Shown here: one piece after another, positions 36,719 to 43,955 of the stretch
How positions within the stretch are numbered: position 1 is the stretch's first letter
Layout of the letters: each line of letters opens with the position of its first letter
Assembly (NCBI GenBank): GCA_963422675.2
Contig: CAXVYS010000009.1
Location: 62,001 to 126,000, forward strand
DNA from: UBA4416 sp963422675
GTDB taxonomy: Bacteria; Bacteroidota; Bacteroidia; B-17B0; Aurantibacillaceae
Direction: 5' to 3'
Length of the DNA: 64,000 bases
Notes under the pieces: generated by a model
The model's input: only the letters and a program-made list of their open reading frames with translations
The model's database searches: none
What the model was told of the DNA's origin: nothing
Translations under genes and position numbers: made by a program

Positions 36719-37636
36719 CTATTCATTCATTAAGCGGATAAAACAATCTTCAATAGTGGGTCGTATGTTTTTAAGCGTTACATCTGTTTGTCCTTTATCT
36801 TCAAGGTATTCAGCCAGTTTCTCTAAAGAGTTTTCACTTCCATGTTTAAACGTAATATGATGAAATTCCCCAAAAGAATTGGCACTTTGAATGCCGTTAT
36901 AGGCTCTGAGTTCATGCAGCAATTGAATCATATGCCCTGATTTCACCGCGTAAACCGGTGATGGATAGTGTTGAATAATATTTTCAGGTGTATCAATTGA
37001 TAATATTTTCCCGGCCTGGATAAGGGCAATGCGTTCGCAAAGTGTGGCTTCATCCATATAAGGAGTAGATACTAAAATGGTAATACCCTGTTCTTTCAAC
37101 CGTTTCAACATATCCCAAAATTCTTTGCGGGATACTGTATCCACACCGGTTGTAGGCTCATCTAAAAACAACACATCCGGTCGGTGTATCAAAGCACAGC
37201 AGAGTGCCAGTTTTTGTTTCATGCCACCGGATAGCTTACCTGCCCGGCGTGTTTTAAAAGGTTCTATCTGAACATAAATCTCTTTAATGAGCTCGTAATT
37301 TTCTTCAATGGTGGTATTGAACAGGGCCGCAAAAAAATGGAGATTTTCTTCTACCGATAAATCCTGGTAAAGCGAAAATTTTCCGGGCATGTAACCCACC
37401 TTTCGGCGAATGGCTTTATAGTCTTTTACAACATCTAACCCGGTTACACTGGCTGTACCCCCATCGGGAAGTAGCAAGGTGGTGAGCATACGAAAGATGC
37501 TTGTTTTCCCTGCACCATCAGGCCCTATGAGCCCAAAGAGTTCGCCCTTCTCTACCGAAAACGATACGTTATCAACGGCCAACAATTCACCCTTGTTATA
37601 ATTTTTTGAAATGTTATATAAGATGACATCTGCCAT
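36719..37636 (-). CDS. ABC transporter ATP-binding protein, first half of a YbhF-like pair
   Basis: A 305-residue ATPase with Walker A GPDGAGKT (near residue 38), signature LSGGMKQKLALCCA and Walker B VLFLDEPTTGVDTVSRKEF. A C-terminal 85-residue tail follows the NBD. The GPDGAGKT variant is typical of the first NBD in YbhF. In E. coli both NBDs sit in one polypeptide; here they are two genes in the same order. The membrane-fusion gene ends 2 bases before this start. Confidence 0.92.
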   Translation of the reverse strand: MADVILYNISKNYNKGELLAVDNVSFSVEKGELFGLIGPDGAGKTSIFRMLTTLLLPDGGTASVTGLDVVKDYKAIRRKVGYMPGKFSLYQDLSVEENLHFFAALFNTTIEENYELIKEIYVQIEPFKTRRAGKLSGGMKQKLALCCALIHRPDVLFLDEPTTGVDTVSRKEFWDMLKRLKEQGITILVSTPYMDEATLCERIALIQAGKILSIDTPENIIQHYPSPVYAVKSGHMIQLLHELRAYNGIQSANSFGEFHHITFKHGSENSLEKLAEYLEDKGQTDVTLKNIRPTIEDCFIRLMNE

Positions 37637-37638
37637 TC

Positions 37639-38538
37639 TTAAAATTTTAGTTCGCCATACATCCCGATTTTGTAAGCGCCATTATTTTTTACTTTAATCT
37701 TAAGAGCATATACGAGGTTAGCACGTTCATCTTTGGTTTGTATGGTTTTTGGTGTAAACTCAGCTCTGTCACTGATCCAGGTAATTGTCCCCATTGTTTC
37801 GTTGTAACCACCGCTACCATTATCTGTAAATACATTTACCTGTTGGCCAAGTTTTACGATGGGTAATTGATTTCCTGTGATGTAAGCACGCAGAATAATG
37901 GTAGACAGATCAGCGATCTTGTAAAGTGGTTTTCCAGGAGTAGCCATTTCGTTGGCCTCTGTGTATTTAGAAAGAACAGTTCCATTGATGGGATTAATGA
38001 TGCGGCATTTTTGTAGTTGGTCGTTTATCTGATCTATCTGTGCCTGCAAGGGGAGCGATTGTTCTACAATGCCTTTGGAAATAATGCCTAAGGAAGAACG
38101 TTGGGCTTCGATTTGTTTTTTTAGAACTTCGATCTGTGTATTAATATCATCCAACTGTTTTTGTGGAGCTGCATCGGCTTTAATGAGGTTAGTGAAGCGC
38201 TGCTTTTCTTTTTCAGCAGATTTAAGTTGCTCCTGCAGGGAAGCCATTTGCGTGACAATATCTGGACGCTGACTTAAGCCGGCTTTTACCTGTGCCTCCA
38301 ATTGTTTTTTCTTTAGGAATAATTGTGTGCTGTCGATATAGCCGATTAACTGTCCTGCCTGAAGAGCCTGGCCTTCCTCCAGGTTAAATTGTTTAATGGT
38401 ACCGGAAGCTTCTGAAGAAATAATAGTTTCTTCTGCCTCAAAAGCACCCGAAGCATCTGCATTATTTTGTGTGTTTTTACAGGAGAACAGGAAGAACGTT
38501 ATGTTTGTTAAGATAAGTATAGTTTGAATTTTTTTCAT
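37639..38538 (-). CDS. HlyD/YbhG-type membrane fusion lipoprotein
   Basis: The 299-residue periplasmic adaptor links the ABC-2 permeases to an outer-membrane channel. The N-terminus has a lipoprotein signal with lipobox LFSC (Cys20). A biotinyl-lipoyl-like half (EGQALQAGQLIGYIDSTQL), a coiled-coil hairpin (about residues 75-175) and a second lipoyl half (INGTVLSKYTEANE) follow. It is the first gene of the operon. No TolC homologue is in the window. Confidence 0.9.
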   Translation of the reverse strand: MKKIQTILILTNITFFLFSCKNTQNNADASGAFEAEETIISSEASGTIKQFNLEEGQALQAGQLIGYIDSTQLFLKKKQLEAQVKAGLSQRPDIVTQMASLQEQLKSAEKEKQRFTNLIKADAAPQKQLDDINTQIEVLKKQIEAQRSSLGIISKGIVEQSLPLQAQIDQINDQLQKCRIINPINGTVLSKYTEANEMATPGKPLYKIADLSTIILRAYITGNQLPIVKLGQQVNVFTDNGSGGYNETMGTITWISDRAEFTPKTIQTKDERANLVYALKIKVKNNGAYKIGMYGELKF

Positions 38539-38838
38539 AAAGAATGCGTTATATGTTTTAAATTTCCGGAGGCGATTTGATCATTGTATTGAGCTGGTTT
38601 ATTCGGCTCACGGGTCTGTTGTTTTAATTGCAGATGAGTAGTGAACGCAAAGGGTTCATTTTGGATATCTACCCGATTTTGGTTGATCTCAACCACCTGT
38701 CTGTTTCCTTTATACGTCTAAAAGGCCGATATGTTCCAATGGAGTTGTACACCATCAACGAGGCAAAAGCTGAAATGCTTATCCTATCTATCAAAACACT
38801 CCCTTTTTTTAAATTTAACAATTTTTTTTTGAAAAATA
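38539..38838. other. Gap between the efflux operon and arsR-like gene
   Basis: About 300 bases without a gene I can support. Short frames of 75 and 91 codons exist on opposite strands but overlap each other, run into the promoter of the ArsR gene and match nothing known. The region should contain the promoter of the divergent efflux operon. No clear TAnnTTTG box was found for it. Confidence 0.5.
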
Positions 38839-38870
38839 TTTGCGCAACTGAATAGTTGCATATATATTTG
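38839..38870 (+). promoter_or_regulatory. Promoter of the ArsR-SRPBCC operon
   Basis: TTTG at 38839-38842 and TATATTTG at 38863-38870 are separated by 20 bases, matching the Bacteroidota -33/-7 pattern. The start codon of the ArsR gene lies 35 bases after the -7 box. Confidence 0.65.
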
Positions 38871-38886
38871 CAACCGAATAGTTTCC
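38844..38886. promoter_or_regulatory. Probable ArsR operator, two tandem half-conserved sites
   Basis: GCAACTGAATAGTTGC (38844-38859) is a 6-bp inverted repeat around GAAT. A similar GCAACCGAATAGTTTCC follows at 38870-38886, 26 bases on. The first lies between the -33 and -7 boxes, the second just after the -7 box, which suits autorepression. Confidence 0.6.
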
Positions 38887-38904
38887 CATTTAAACACATT
38901 TCAA

Positions 38905-39231
38905 ATGCGCAGAGATATCTTTCAGGCAATAGCAGACCCCACAAGAAGAGCCATTATCAGCTTAATTGTAGTGCAGGCAATGACACCAAATGCATTGGCC
39001 GAACAATTTGATACAAGCCGACAGGCTATTTCAAAACACATTAAAATATTAAATGAATGTGGGTTGATTACAACCCAACAGGATGGAAGAGAACGTTATT
39101 ACCAAATTCAGCCATATAAATTAAAAGAGTTGGAAGATTGGATAGTGCCTTTCCGAAAAATGTGGGAAAGCCGATACGATAATTTAGACCAGGTATTAAA
39201 TAAACTAAAATCAAGAAAAAATGACCAGTAA
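38905..39231 (+). CDS. ArsR-family transcriptional regulator
   Basis: A 108-residue winged-helix repressor. It begins MRRDIFQAIADPTRRAIISL, then has the recognition region NALAEQFDTSRQAISKHIKI and the wing LITTQQDGRERYYQIQPYKL. There are no metal-binding cysteine pairs, which fits the subgroup paired with SRPBCC (AHSA1) genes rather than metal sensors. Its stop overlaps the next start by 11 bases. Two operator-like sites lie in its promoter, so autoregulation is likely. Confidence 0.92.
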   Translation: MRRDIFQAIADPTRRAIISLIVVQAMTPNALAEQFDTSRQAISKHIKILNECGLITTQQDGRERYYQIQPYKLKELEDWIVPFRKMWESRYDNLDQVLNKLKSRKNDQ

Positions 39232-40189
39232 AAATCAAACACAGATCGTTAAAGATTTACCGAACAAAAAAATTACGGTAACAAGAAAATTTGAAGCTTC
39301 AACCGAACAGGTATGGATGGCCTGGACGGAAAGTGAATTGCTTGACCAGTGGTGGGCACCAAAACCCTGGAAAGCAGAAACCAAAAGTCTGAATTTTAAA
39401 GAAGGTGGATTTTGGTTGTATGCCATGGTAGGGCCTGATGGATCAAAGCATTGGTCGAAGGTGAGCTATAACAAAATTGATTTTCAAAAAAGCTTCCAGG
39501 CAACAGATTGTTTTTGTGATGAAAATGGAAATAAGAATCCTGACTTCCCGGGGATGGATTGGAAAAATGAATTCCAACCTACAGAAACAGGAACAACCGT
39601 TATTGTTGAGATCTCATTTACAAGCGAAGCCGATGTAAAGAAAATAATTGAAATGGGCTTTGAAGAAGGCTTCACTTCAGCTTTGGCTAATCTTGAGCAG
39701 TATTTAAGCGCACAATTCAAATTAAAAAATCAATTAAAAACAAATAACATGGCAAGAACAAGCACATATCTTAATTTTCCCGGTAATACAGAGGAAGCAT
39801 TTAATTTTTACAAATCCGTTTTCAGAACTGATTTCGGGGGCAACGGTATTCATCGGTTTGGTGATATTCCTGCAGAAGAAGGACAACCGCCAATTGCAGA
39901 CAACGTTAAGAAAATGGTGTTACACGTTGAACTGCCCATTTTAGGTGGGCATGTTTTAATGGCTACTGATTCTCCAAAAGAAATGGGTATGACGGTAATA
40001 CAAGGTAATAACATGCACATCTGTCTTGAACCCGAAACAAAAGCAGAAACTAAAACATTGTTTGATGCCTTATCGCAAGGTGGAAATATAACCATGCCCT
40101 TAGCTGATATGTTTTTTGGATCCTACTTTGGGACATGCACCGATAGGTTTGGAATAAACTGGATGTTTAACTGCATTGAAAAAAAATAA
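39221..40189 (+). CDS. Fusion of an SRPBCC (AHSA1-like) and a VOC (PhnB-like) domain
   Basis: Residues 1-165 form an SRPBCC/AHSA1 ligand-binding fold (KITVTRKFEASTEQVWMAWT and GFEEGFTSALANLEQYL). Residues 177-322 form a vicinal-oxygen-chelate protein of the PhnB type (YLNFPGNTEEAFNFYKSVF and FGTCTDRFGINWMFNC). The linker FKLKNQLKTNN is encoded by AT-rich DNA that looks like an intergenic spacer and ends at an in-frame ATG (39749). The two parts are separate genes in most genomes. Either a stop codon was lost or the sequence has an error there. The domains' ligands are unknown. Confidence 0.85.
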   Translation: MTSKNQTQIVKDLPNKKITVTRKFEASTEQVWMAWTESELLDQWWAPKPWKAETKSLNFKEGGFWLYAMVGPDGSKHWSKVSYNKIDFQKSFQATDCFCDENGNKNPDFPGMDWKNEFQPTETGTTVIVEISFTSEADVKKIIEMGFEEGFTSALANLEQYLSAQFKLKNQLKTNNMARTSTYLNFPGNTEEAFNFYKSVFRTDFGGNGIHRFGDIPAEEGQPPIADNVKKMVLHVELPILGGHVLMATDSPKEMGMTVIQGNNMHICLEPETKAETKTLFDALSQGGNITMPLADMFFGSYFGTCTDRFGINWMFNCIEKK

Positions 40190-40225
40190 GCGTATTAGAT
40201 TTATCCATCGATAGGATGTGAAAGT

Positions 40226-40261
40226 AAAAAGTGTAGAAAATGTTTTTTCTACACTTTTTTT
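40226..40261. terminator. Terminator after the SRPBCC-VOC gene
   Basis: AAAAAGTGTAGAAAA (40226-40240) pairs with TTTTTCTACACTTTTTT across a very short loop. The GC content is low, but the T-tract is long on both strands. Confidence 0.7.
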
Positions 40262-40421
40262 ATGGAGCTAATGAAGGTCAGGCTGAGTGGGCAGATGGAA
40301 GATGTATTAAAATGAAAGACGTAAACTCTAAATCCTACGACACAAAAAACGGAACATTGAGGTAGACAAAAAAATTACTATCTTTACTATAGATGATCCT
40401 GGTACTCCTGCTATGAAATAA
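40261..40421 (+). pseudogene. Possible degraded coding remnant
   Basis: Frame 1 reads YGANEGQAEWADGRCIKMKD then VNSKSYDTKNGT before a stop at 40363. A second frame continues with NIEVDKKITIFTIDDPGTP and AMK before a stop at 40419. The protein-like composition switches frame at about 40350. This would fit the tail of a frameshifted gene, but I do not recognise the family and there is no start. Confidence 0.25.
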
Positions 40422-40453
40422 TAGAATTAAATTATTAAGTTATTTTTAAGAAT

Positions 40454-41584
40454 ATGATCAATTTAAAAAAAGAACTTTGGGAATTACTGTTCAATTCGAT
40501 AGATGAAGGTTTTTGTATTATTGAAATGATTTTCGATGAACAAAAAAAACCGGTTGACTATCGTTTTTTGGTAATCAACGCCTCATTTGAAAGACAAACC
40601 GGGCTTCATGATGCCGTTGGGAAACGTATGCGGGAATTCGCGCCTAATCATGAAGAGCACTGGTTCGAAATATACGGCAAGATTGCCTTGACAGGTGAAC
40701 CCATTCGATTTGAGAACCGTGCCGAACAGTTGAATCGCTGGTATGATGTTTATGCGTTTCGTTTCGGAGAACCGGAAGAATTCCAGGTTGCTATTCTCTT
40801 TAATGATATTACCGAACGCAGACTATCCGAAGAGACGATTAATTTGTTGAATAAAGAATTAGCAACCAATCTTAAGCAGCTTGAATTTGCCAACAAAGAA
40901 CTGGAATCCTTTTCTTTTTCAGTATCTCATGATTTGCGGGCACCGCTGAGAGCAATACATGGTTATACCAATATTTTGGCTGAAGATTTTTCGGAAAACT
41001 TAAATGCGGAAGCCAAAGGGCATCTCGGAGAAATTATTAAAAATGCTCAAAAAATGAGTCATCTGATTGATGATTTGTTAACTTTTTCACGCCTTGGCAA
41101 AAATGAAATTGTGAGAAATCAGATAAACACAGAACGTATTTTAAAAAACATTATAGAAGATTTCTGCAATCAGTATTCCGTTAAAAAAACCGTTTTTAAA
41201 GTCGGAAATTTACTTCCAGCTACCGGAGATAGTTCCATGTTGGAACAAGTGTGGGTAAATCTTATTTCAAATGCCTACAAATATTCAGGAAAAAATGAAT
41301 CACCTTCAATAGAAATCGGTTCTACCCAAAATGATCATGAAATAACTTATTACGTAAAAGATAATGGAGTAGGCTTTGATATGCAGTATTACAATAAACT
41401 GTTCGGGATTTTCCAACGTTTACATGGTGAGAGCGAATTTGAAGGTACAGGCGTTGGCCTGGCGATTGTTGAAAGAATAGTAACACGGCATGGAGGCAGG
41501 GTGTGGGCCGATGCGAAAGTAAATGAAGGCGCTACATTTTGTTTTACAATTCCTCTCAATTTGGCATTACATTCTGAAAACTGA
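40454..41584 (+). CDS. PAS-domain histidine kinase
   Basis: A cytoplasmic hybrid-free kinase of 376 residues. A PAS domain covers about residues 1-125 (LLFNSIDEGFCIIEM to LFNDITERR), then a coiled coil. HisKA follows with SFSVSHDLRAPLRAIHGYTN (phospho-acceptor His near residue 159). HATPase has VNLISNAYKYSG, DNGVGFD and GTGVGLAIVERIVTRHGG. There is no membrane segment. No response regulator is adjacent, so its partner is unknown. Confidence 0.92.
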   Translation: MINLKKELWELLFNSIDEGFCIIEMIFDEQKKPVDYRFLVINASFERQTGLHDAVGKRMREFAPNHEEHWFEIYGKIALTGEPIRFENRAEQLNRWYDVYAFRFGEPEEFQVAILFNDITERRLSEETINLLNKELATNLKQLEFANKELESFSFSVSHDLRAPLRAIHGYTNILAEDFSENLNAEAKGHLGEIIKNAQKMSHLIDDLLTFSRLGKNEIVRNQINTERILKNIIEDFCNQYSVKKTVFKVGNLLPATGDSSMLEQVWVNLISNAYKYSGKNESPSIEIGSTQNDHEITYYVKDNGVGFDMQYYNKLFGIFQRLHGESEFEGTGVGLAIVERIVTRHGGRVWADAKVNEGATFCFTIPLNLALHSEN

Positions 41585-41590
41585 GAGAAA

Positions 41591-42280
41591 TTATTTGTGC
41601 ACAATTATGCCGGCCCCATTCTGTTTTATATCTTTTAGAATGGCCGGTCCATAATAAAAGATATTGCCCACACCACTTTGGTTAATTGTAATTAAATTAT
41701 TCGCAAATAAACTTACATCGCCTACACCGCTGCTTTTAATCACGAGTTCATCTGATATTAATTCCATGGCATTCAAATTACCTACACTGTGATTTTTAAT
41801 GTCGATAAATTGGCATTTTCCCGCTAAGGTTACATCACCCACACATTGGTTATTAAGTTTAATACTTGGCGCATTAATGCGTAAGGATGTGTTTCCTACA
41901 CTTTGAATGTTAAGCTTTATTTCGGTTTGAAAATTCAATGGTTCAGGGCAATTGAAATCTGCGTTTTCATTTGATATGTTGAGGATATTTAATTGTCTGA
42001 AAAATACTTTTACCTTACAGGTAGTAAAAATCGGTTTTTTGAACAGTTTAGTATCTGTGCTGACATATAATGTTCTGCCAGAATTGGATACATCAATAAA
42101 ATCCTGCAGATTCTCATCTACTTCTATGAGCACTTTTTCTTCAGTAGATTCATAAATTTCTATCTCCTGATTTACGCACAGGTGTAATTGCAAATAAGAA
42201 CTTACGGTAATTTCTTTACTTATGATATTTCCGTTACCCTGTACACTTATCATTTGTCTTAGTTTTCTAAATTTTTTCAT
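41591..42280 (-). CDS. DUF2807-like beta-helix protein without a signal peptide
   Basis: The 229 residues form a right-handed beta-helix-like series with five copies of a [S/C/G]VG[N/D] turn spaced 18-20 residues apart: VGNTSL, VGDVTL, VGNLNA, VGDVSL, VGNIFY. This fits the head GIN (DUF2807) domain, a putative auto-transporter adhesin fold. Most family members start with a signal peptide or lipobox; this one starts MKKFRKLRQMISVQGNGN, so a cytoplasmic location is predicted. It lies 10 bases after the small gene at 42291. Confidence 0.75.
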   Translation of the reverse strand: MKKFRKLRQMISVQGNGNIISKEITVSSYLQLHLCVNQEIEIYESTEEKVLIEVDENLQDFIDVSNSGRTLYVSTDTKLFKKPIFTTCKVKVFFRQLNILNISNENADFNCPEPLNFQTEIKLNIQSVGNTSLRINAPSIKLNNQCVGDVTLAGKCQFIDIKNHSVGNLNAMELISDELVIKSSGVGDVSLFANNLITINQSGVGNIFYYGPAILKDIKQNGAGIIVHK

Positions 42281-42290
42281 TTTTTTATTA

Positions 42291-42515
42291 TTAGTCTGTT
42301 AATATTTTACACTCAAATCCATTACTGTTTACACAAAAAATTACATCTTCGGATGCTACCGGTACATAATTTAAGCTTTCTATTCTCAAAATCCTGTCGC
42401 AATCTTCTAAATCAAAATTGATTTCTGAATCAGGAAAGATTTTTAGTAATTCTTTTCTCAGAAAAACGGAATCTTTCTTTTTTGCTACATTTGTTACAAA
42501 AACCTCTACCATCAT
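42291..42515 (-). CDS. Small conserved ferredoxin-fold-like protein
   Basis: The 74-residue product starts MMVEVFVTNVAKKKDSVFLR and contains INFDLEDCDRILRIESL and GFECKILTD. This pattern recurs in small cytoplasmic Bacteroidota proteins that look like an HMA-type beta-alpha-beta-beta-alpha-beta fold, but it lacks the metal-binding CxxC. The role is unknown. It is the first gene of a two-gene unit with the DUF2807-like protein. Confidence 0.65.
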   Translation of the reverse strand: MMVEVFVTNVAKKKDSVFLRKELLKIFPDSEINFDLEDCDRILRIESLNYVPVASEDVIFCVNSNGFECKILTD

Positions 42516-42669
42516 TTTTACTAGTTCATTATTTACTCTACAAAGGTAATTTGGATATTAGCATTCGGCTTATAGATAAGGTAATAAAAGTTACATTTAA
42601 GGGAATAGATAAAATTAGGGGTATTAAATTCTAAAAATAAGATGGTTCTTTGTAAAAATATTCTTTAGA

Positions 42670-43620
42670 ATGAAGCCATTTAAAAGCAATAAACCGGAAC
42701 CGGAAATTTTTAATTCAAAATACACCATTGGTGATATTGAAGTAACAGAATGGTTGTTTAATGGATCCGATAGCTATCGGATCAAGATGATTTACTTTGA
42801 TGGACTAATCAGTAAAAAAGCCGCGCTGGATTGGGATCCGATAGCTATCGGATCTGAGGAAGGTGAAATCACCATGTATTTTAATCTCCTCGGTAAAAGT
42901 CAGATAAAGAATAAAAATCAATCCTGTAATTTTGACTTTTCAAACAATCAACATAATACTTTTTATTGCAAAGACGCAAAGGGGCAACTACTGCTGGAAG
43001 AATCGACTTTGAAATTATTTGTAATAAAACTATCTAAAAAATCATTCTTTGAGATTTGTGGTATAGAAAATACTATTTTGAAAGAGTTCAATGAAAGAAT
43101 TGCTTTAGAGGATTCGGCTACATTTTTTACTCAAAATTTGGATATCGATTTTTTACTGCAAACCTGTATTAGCTCTGTACTCAATTGTAAATATGAGAAT
43201 AGTTTAAAAAGAATATTCCTGTTTTCGAAAGTAGTGGAGATGATAGTACTACAAGTAGAATCATTTAAAGCCGGTATCGATACAAAGAAGACCTATATTA
43301 AAACCGATTATGATAAAGAACGGATTTTGTATGCGAAAGAATATCTCTTAAAAAATATCGAAAGTCCGCCATCTTTAAAGCAACTGGCACGTATATCTGG
43401 AATTAATGAGTTTAAATTAAAAAAAGGATTTAAAGAATTGTTTAATCAAACTGTTTATGAATATCTATCGGATGTTCGACTCGAAATAGGCAAAAGTGAT
43501 TTATTAGAAAATAGAAAAACCATTAGTCAAATTGCATTTGAATTGGGCTATTCCTCTTTGCAGCATTTTAGTAATTCCTTTAAACGAAAATTTGGTGTAT
43601 CGCCAAATCAGGTTAGATAA
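42670..43620 (+). CDS. AraC-family transcriptional regulator
   Basis: The 316-residue protein has a variable N-terminal domain and a C-terminal AraC HTH pair from about residue 215: SLKQLARISGINEFKLKKGF, then ISQIAFELGYSSLQHFSNSF and KRKFGVSPNQVR. The N-terminal part is unusual: two perfect 20-base palindromes (42764-42783 and 42835-42854) are translated in different frames, giving NGSDSYRI and WDPIAIGS. The frame stays open through both. It could regulate the serine hydrolase gene downstream or the divergent DUF2807 unit. Confidence 0.9.
   Translation: MKPFKSNKPEPEIFNSKYTIGDIEVTEWLFNGSDSYRIKMIYFDGLISKKAALDWDPIAIGSEEGEITMYFNLLGKSQIKNKNQSCNFDFSNNQHNTFYCKDAKGQLLLEESTLKLFVIKLSKKSFFEICGIENTILKEFNERIALEDSATFFTQNLDIDFLLQTCISSVLNCKYENSLKRIFLFSKVVEMIVLQVESFKAGIDTKKTYIKTDYDKERILYAKEYLLKNIESPPSLKQLARISGINEFKLKKGFKELFNQTVYEYLSDVRLEIGKSDLLENRKTISQIAFELGYSSLQHFSNSFKRKFGVSPNQVR
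42764..42783. repeat. Palindromic repeat inside the AraC gene, copy 1
   Basis: GATCCGATAGCTATCGGATC, a perfect 20-base palindrome. Read here as GSDSYRI. Confidence 0.9.
42835..42854. repeat. Palindromic repeat inside the AraC gene, copy 2
   Basis: The same 20-base palindrome, 71 bases after copy 1 and therefore in another frame, read as DPIAIGS. Confidence 0.9.
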
Positions 43621-43955
43621 CTTTATCTTATCCTTCATACAATAAAAAATTCTCAATACCTCAGTTAAGGCTTTGGTTGTGTGCCCGCAGGGCAAATGCT
43701 GAACTGCTTCATAGAAGCCATTAAGTAGCTGTATTAACTATTTCAATATGGGACGACGGTTGGTTGTTATCAATGTTCCAAACGAAAGCTATTTTACTTA
43801 TTTTTGTTGTAGTATTTGTTTTTTATATATTGAAAAACCATTTATAACATTTTATCTAGGTGTAAAATTGTGGCTAATCCCGTCCCGTTTATGCTAATTG
43901 GACATCGCACTATAATAAACGGGACTTACAAATAGTTTTGATAAATTTTTGAATT
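43621..43955. other. Long intergenic region with inverted repeats
   Basis: These 335 bases hold no supportable gene. A small palindrome TGCCCGCAGGGCA lies at 43682-43694. An 11-bp perfect inverted repeat lies at 43882-43925 (listed separately), 30 bases before the serine hydrolase start. The remainder is AT-rich. Confidence 0.7.
43882..43925. repeat. Inverted repeat with 11-base arms upstream of a serine hydrolase gene
   Basis: GTCCCGTTTAT (43882-43892) and ATAAACGGGAC (43915-43925) are perfectly complementary around a 22-base loop that contains GGACATCGCACT. There is no T-tract, so it is not a standard terminator. It could be a dispersed repeat, a transposon remnant end or a regulatory hairpin in the leader. 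Confidence 0.65.

Noticed and set aside
38628..38944. Two overlapping short frames (75 and 91 codons) before the ArsR gene
   Set aside because: They lie on opposite strands over the same DNA. One ends in the ArsR promoter and the other starts inside the ArsR gene. Neither matches a family.
43882..43925. Integron attC-like recombination site
   Set aside because: attC sites need RYYYAAC at the 5' side and GTTRRRY at the 3' side. Here the order is GTTTAT first and ATAAAC last, on both strands, and there is no integrase gene or cassette array nearby.
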